Source: an uncultured Coriobacteriaceae bacterium
GTDB lineage: Bacteria > Actinomycetota > Coriobacteriia > Coriobacteriales > Coriobacteriaceae
Assembly (NCBI GenBank): GCA_949298635.1
Contig: CASFXG010000015.1
Coordinates: 25,868-89,867, forward strand
DNA length: 64,000 nucleotides
Direction of reading: 5' to 3'
The notes beneath the pieces are model-generated. The model was not told the origin of the DNA and searched no databases. It saw only the letters and a program-made list of their open reading frames with translations. Positions 61,000 to 64,000 of this stretch are shown here, in pieces; position 1 is the stretch's first letter; every line of letters begins with the position of its first letter. A program made the position numbers and the translations under genes.

Positions 61000-62377
61000 C
61001 AGGGCCACCATAGCCGCCCTGTTGCGGGCGGCGCTCGTCCGCGTGCCGGCGGTGATCGCGGTCGTGTTGACGACGACGCTCCTGGCTTCGGCCTTTGTGC
61101 TGCTGTGCCGATACGAGCAGACGCGCCGCGGCATGGGGGGCGTCGAGCCGGTTGGGAGGCCGAGGCTCGCGTATGCCAGCCCGCAGGGAACTTCCGAGCG
61201 GATCGAGACCGAGGTCGCGCTGACGTTCTTCGAGACGGGTGGGCGCGAGATCACGGTGCCCATCACGTGGGATGACGCATGGTTTGCAGAAGATCTGCGG
61301 GAATATAACCACGAGCTTGCGTGCACGTGCGCGGTGCTCTCCTCGCTCGCCTACGCGGAATCTGCTCACTACCAATCGGGGACGTCGGGGCCGGCGTACA
61401 TGGAGCAAGCGCTCGGGAGCCTCGGTTTCGACGAGGTGCGTACCGGTTCCTATCGGTACCGGAGCGAGGTCGTCGACCAGGTACTCAACGTTTTCACCAG
61501 CAAGGAGGACACGGTAGCCTACGCTGTGGCGCGCAAGCGCATCGCTTCCGAGGGCGAGACGAGATCGGTGATCGTGGTTGCTGTGCGCGGAAGCTATGGA
61601 GCGGAATGGCTGAGCAACCTGTATCTTCATGATGAACGGTCGGTCGCCGAGGGCTTGGAGGGCTACCACCAGGGGTATGTGGATGCGGCGGACGAGATCC
61701 GCGAAGCGGTGAGGCCGATGGTTCGCGAGAGCCATGCGCGCGGGGATGCCGTGACGCTCGTGGTCACAGGCCACAGCCGTGGAGGCGCTGTCGCGAACCT
61801 CGTCGCCGCGATGGCAGATGACGAGCTTGCAGGACAGTATACAGGCGAGGCGGCAGATGCCGAGGACGGTGGGCAGATCGGTCTTTCGGCAACTGACGCG
61901 GTGTGCGCGTACACGTTTGCCTCACCCGGATGCACGACGAGCGAGAATGCCCGCGCGGAGCGCTACGACAACATCTTCAACATCGTGAACCCGGCAGATA
62001 TCATGCCTGCGCTTCCGCTCACCGCGTGGGGGTACGCGCGCTACGGCGTTGATATGGAGCTGCCTGCTGTTGACGACGAGGGGTTCACGACGGCATACGA
62101 GCGCTTCTGCTCCTCATACGCTCAGCTCGTGGGCGAAGACGGGGAGGATGCTGCGAGCCCGTACGACCCTGAAAACGCGCACGTTGTTCAGGCGGTTGTA
62201 GAAGAGGTGGGCGAGCGTGTGGGATCGGTTGCGGAACTCACGACGCCCGGTGGCATTGCGACCGTCGTCCAGGTGCTCGTAGCGCACGTCGACCCCTTGG
62301 GGATTCTCTGTGGCCACTATCAAAGCGTCTACGTCGCCTGGATGCTTGCGCTGGATGCCGGCGACATCGCGCCGTAG
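60992..62377 (+). CDS. Membrane-anchored class 3-type lipase (alpha/beta hydrolase)
   Basis: The 461-residue protein has an N-terminal transmembrane anchor (about 10-38, VIAVVLTTTLLASAFVLL) and an extracytoplasmic alpha/beta hydrolase domain. The nucleophile elbow is TGHSRGGAVANL with Ser262, and NIVNPADIMPALPLT gives a likely catalytic Asp, as in class 3 lipases and Mbeg1-like proteins. The catalytic His may be in HYQSVY near the C-terminus. GTG 60992 follows GGGAG and overlaps the PHP stop by eight bases, implying coupled translation; an ATG 39 bases upstream is less likely. Confidence 0.82.
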   Translation: MRSRATIAALLRAALVRVPAVIAVVLTTTLLASAFVLLCRYEQTRRGMGGVEPVGRPRLAYASPQGTSERIETEVALTFFETGGREITVPITWDDAWFAEDLREYNHELACTCAVLSSLAYAESAHYQSGTSGPAYMEQALGSLGFDEVRTGSYRYRSEVVDQVLNVFTSKEDTVAYAVARKRIASEGETRSVIVVAVRGSYGAEWLSNLYLHDERSVAEGLEGYHQGYVDAADEIREAVRPMVRESHARGDAVTLVVTGHSRGGAVANLVAAMADDELAGQYTGEAADAEDGGQIGLSATDAVCAYTFASPGCTTSENARAERYDNIFNIVNPADIMPALPLTAWGYARYGVDMELPAVDDEGFTTAYERFCSSYAQLVGEDGEDAASPYDPENAHVVQAVVEEVGERVGSVAELTTPGGIATVVQVLVAHVDPLGILCGHYQSVYVAWMLALDAGDIAP

Positions 62378-62397
62378 CGCTGCCTGCTCCCGCGCTC

Positions 62398-62499
62398 CAT
62401 GTTAAATTACCCCAGGGGTTTTTCGACATCGAGCAATTGGCTACTTAGTCGAATGTCTCATTGCTCGATGTCGAAAAACCCCTGGGGTAATTTAACATG
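62398..62499. repeat. 40-bp perfect inverted repeat (CCCCAGGGG family)
   Basis: Arms 62398-62437 and 62460-62499 are exactly complementary around a 22-base loop. Located between the convergent lipase and RlmD-like genes, it probably terminates both. Confidence 0.92.
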
Positions 62500-62513
62500 A
62501 CAACACGCGTTCT

Positions 62514-63761
62514 CTATGCCTGCTCGAGCACGGCGACGGTCTCGACATGCTCCGTATGCGGGAACATATCCACCGGCGAAAGCTGCAGCAGGCGATACCC
62601 GCCCGCTCCCAGGGTTTCGAGGTCGCGCGCCTGCGTCGCGGGGTTGCAACTAATATATACGATGCGTCGCGGGCTTATGGCCATCGCCGCTTCTAGGAAC
62701 GCGGGCGTGGAGCCGGCGCGCGGCGGATCGAGGGCGATCACGTCGTAGCGCTTGCCGTCGCGGGCGGCTTGGCGCAGAAACGCGGTGGCATCGTCTGCAA
62801 CGAAGGTTGCTTCGTGTGGGATAAAACCGTTGAGCTCGGCGTTTGTCCGAGCATCGGCGACGCCAGCCTCATTTTTCTCCACACCTTGCAGGCGCACGGT
62901 ACGCCCCGCATCTGCAGAGGCGCGGGCAGCGCACAGGCCGATGGTGCCGCTCCCGCAATATGCGTCGAAGAGCGCATCTTCCGCTTCGAGCGCCATGCCG
63001 TCGATTGCGAGTTGGTACAGCACCTCGGTTTGCTGGGGATTCGTCTGGTAAAAGGCAGTGGGCGAGATGCTAAACGTGCAGCCCAGAAGCTTGTCCTGCA
63101 TGGTCGGCGCACCGGCGAGCACCCGCGTCTCGGGACCTAAGATCGCGTTACCGGGTCGCGGGTTCACGTTCTGCGCCACACAGGTGATGTGTGGGTCGAT
63201 CTCAAGCAGCGCCTGAGCGAATTCCTCCGCATGCGGAAGGTCACGGTTGCTCGTCACCACGGTGAGCATGCCCTCGTTCGTCTTCCACCCTAGGCGCACG
63301 ATGGCGTGACGGAGCAGGCCGCGCTGGGCATCTTCGTCGTACGCCCGTATGCCGAAAGACTCGGCGACGCGCGCGACCTCGTTCAGAATGTGGCGCGCGC
63401 CCGGAGCCTCCACGGCGCAATCCTCGGCTGCAATGATGCGGTGCGTGCCGGGGGCATAGAACCCGCAGGCAATCCTGCCGTCCGGATGCGGCGCAAACGG
63501 CGTCGCCGCCTTGTAGCGAAACGCGCGGGGGGATGCGAGCTTGCCGGTGCTTTCGGATGTTCCGCCCATACCGCGGATGGGGTCGATCTCGAGCTGCCAG
63601 CCGAAGCGCTCGAGAAGCGGCACGAACAGCTCTTCCATCGCGCGTTGCTTGCGCACGAGTTGCTTCTTGTACGGCACGCCGAGCCACGCGCAACCACCGC
63701 AGGTACGCATGAGGGGACAAGGGCCAGCGAGGTCCTTTTCTGTGCGGGTGCGCTTCGACAT
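62514..63761 (-). CDS. 23S rRNA (uracil-C5)-methyltransferase, RlmD/RumA type
   Basis: The 415-residue SAM-dependent enzyme methylates C5 of uracil in rRNA. The N-terminus has the iron-sulfur cysteines C15PLMRTC21GGC24 and a later Cys in AEDCAVEAPG, replacing the usual TRAM domain. The catalytic domain shows FDAYCGSGTIGLCAA (SAM loop), ALDPPRAGS and the nucleophile in YISCNPATQARDL. ATG 63761 follows AAGGAAG. It could be RlmD, RlmC or a TrmA paralogue. Confidence 0.9.
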   Translation of the reverse strand: MSKRTRTEKDLAGPCPLMRTCGGCAWLGVPYKKQLVRKQRAMEELFVPLLERFGWQLEIDPIRGMGGTSESTGKLASPRAFRYKAATPFAPHPDGRIACGFYAPGTHRIIAAEDCAVEAPGARHILNEVARVAESFGIRAYDEDAQRGLLRHAIVRLGWKTNEGMLTVVTSNRDLPHAEEFAQALLEIDPHITCVAQNVNPRPGNAILGPETRVLAGAPTMQDKLLGCTFSISPTAFYQTNPQQTEVLYQLAIDGMALEAEDALFDAYCGSGTIGLCAARASADAGRTVRLQGVEKNEAGVADARTNAELNGFIPHEATFVADDATAFLRQAARDGKRYDVIALDPPRAGSTPAFLEAAMAISPRRIVYISCNPATQARDLETLGAGGYRLLQLSPVDMFPHTEHVETVAVLEQA

Positions 63762-64000
63762 GGGGCTTCCTTGCCTGAGAGGTGAGAAAAAGGTATCGGC
63801 CACCATTTTCTCACAGCGACATGCCGCCCGCGGCATAAGTCCCAGATTTGCATATTCCGGGAGATAAGGAGACGATTTGCCCGCCTTACTACCCGGATTT
63901 GCATATTTTGGGACTTCCGCCGGCGCGGAGCGAGCGACGCAGGTCGGGCGGCGGGTCGAGTTGCGGGGCGAGCGGCGCAGGTCGGGCGGCGGGGCGATGG
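63762..64000. repeat. Upstream region of the methyltransferase gene with two kinds of direct repeat
   Basis: CCCAGATTTGCATATTCCGG (63841 onward) and CCCGGATTTGCATATTTTGG (63892 onward) are direct copies of a 23-base motif 51 bases apart. At the very edge GCGCAGGTCGGGCGGCGGG-type units (63931-63955 and 63969-63993) repeat with a 38-base period. No gene is supported here. Confidence 0.6.

Noticed and set aside
14713..62499. Palindromic repeats as a CRISPR array
   Set aside because: The copies are far apart, are inverted rather than direct, and have no regular spacers or cas genes nearby.

Overview
The window looks like chromosome from a high-GC actinobacterium of the class Coriobacteriia, most likely Collinsella or a close relative. 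This rests on base composition, a membrane-bound LuxR regulator of the type these bacteria carry in many copies, an Ech-type hydrogenase beside strictly anaerobic functions, several sugar uptake cassettes, and families of palindromic intergenic repeats. No rRNA, CRISPR array or complete mobile element is present.

Layout. 1-3302 (minus) is the 5' part of a very large Cna-B repeat surface protein that runs off the left edge. 3637-4128 holds tRNA-Ile and tRNA-Ala plus tandem partial copies of the tRNA-Ala 3' end. 4277-10582 is a GntR regulator and a galactitol-family PTS cassette (triosephosphate isomerase-like protein, YjbQ-like protein, IIB, IIC, a small membrane protein, ketose-bisphosphate aldolase, IIA). 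10868-14598 has an ABC exporter half-transporter, a one-helix membrane protein and a pyridoxal kinase-family gene. 14862-22220 is a second sugar cassette: divergent LacI regulator, Gfo/Idh/MocA dehydrogenase, xylose isomerase-like epimerase, and binding protein, ATPase and permease of a ribose-type ABC importer. 22721-27528 is carAB, convergent with a membrane LuxR regulator (27566-29191). 29487-32195 pairs an M20 amidohydrolase with a YfcC-type carrier. 32445-34161 has an orphan IS-type helix-turn-helix protein and an A-type flavoprotein. 34420-40055 is an Ech-like [NiFe] hydrogenase operon. 40151-63761 is mostly housekeeping: murE, a phosphatase, an LTA synthase-type sulfatase, a nitroreductase, kup, an rRNA methyltransferase RlmKL, a HAD phosphatase, a MarR-controlled heterodimeric ABC exporter, a broken AbiEi-like nuclease gene, an aminotransferase, a PHP phosphatase, a lipase and an RlmD-like methyltransferase.

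The most notable points are in the hydrogenase operon. The NuoL-like and NuoH-like membrane subunits are one continuous 958-residue reading frame. The small electron-transfer subunit gene echC is frameshifted near its start, in a way that fits loss of about 40 bp encoding the first CxxC cluster ligands, while the catalytic subunit keeps both nickel-binding CxxC motifs.

The second theme is intergenic DNA. At least five families of long, near-perfect inverted repeats recur between genes, some arms being 40-65 bp. They look like REP/MITE-type elements that also serve as terminators. Two copies of one family bracket the AbiEi-like pseudogene, and one two-part family begins exactly at the TGA stop codon of two unrelated genes.
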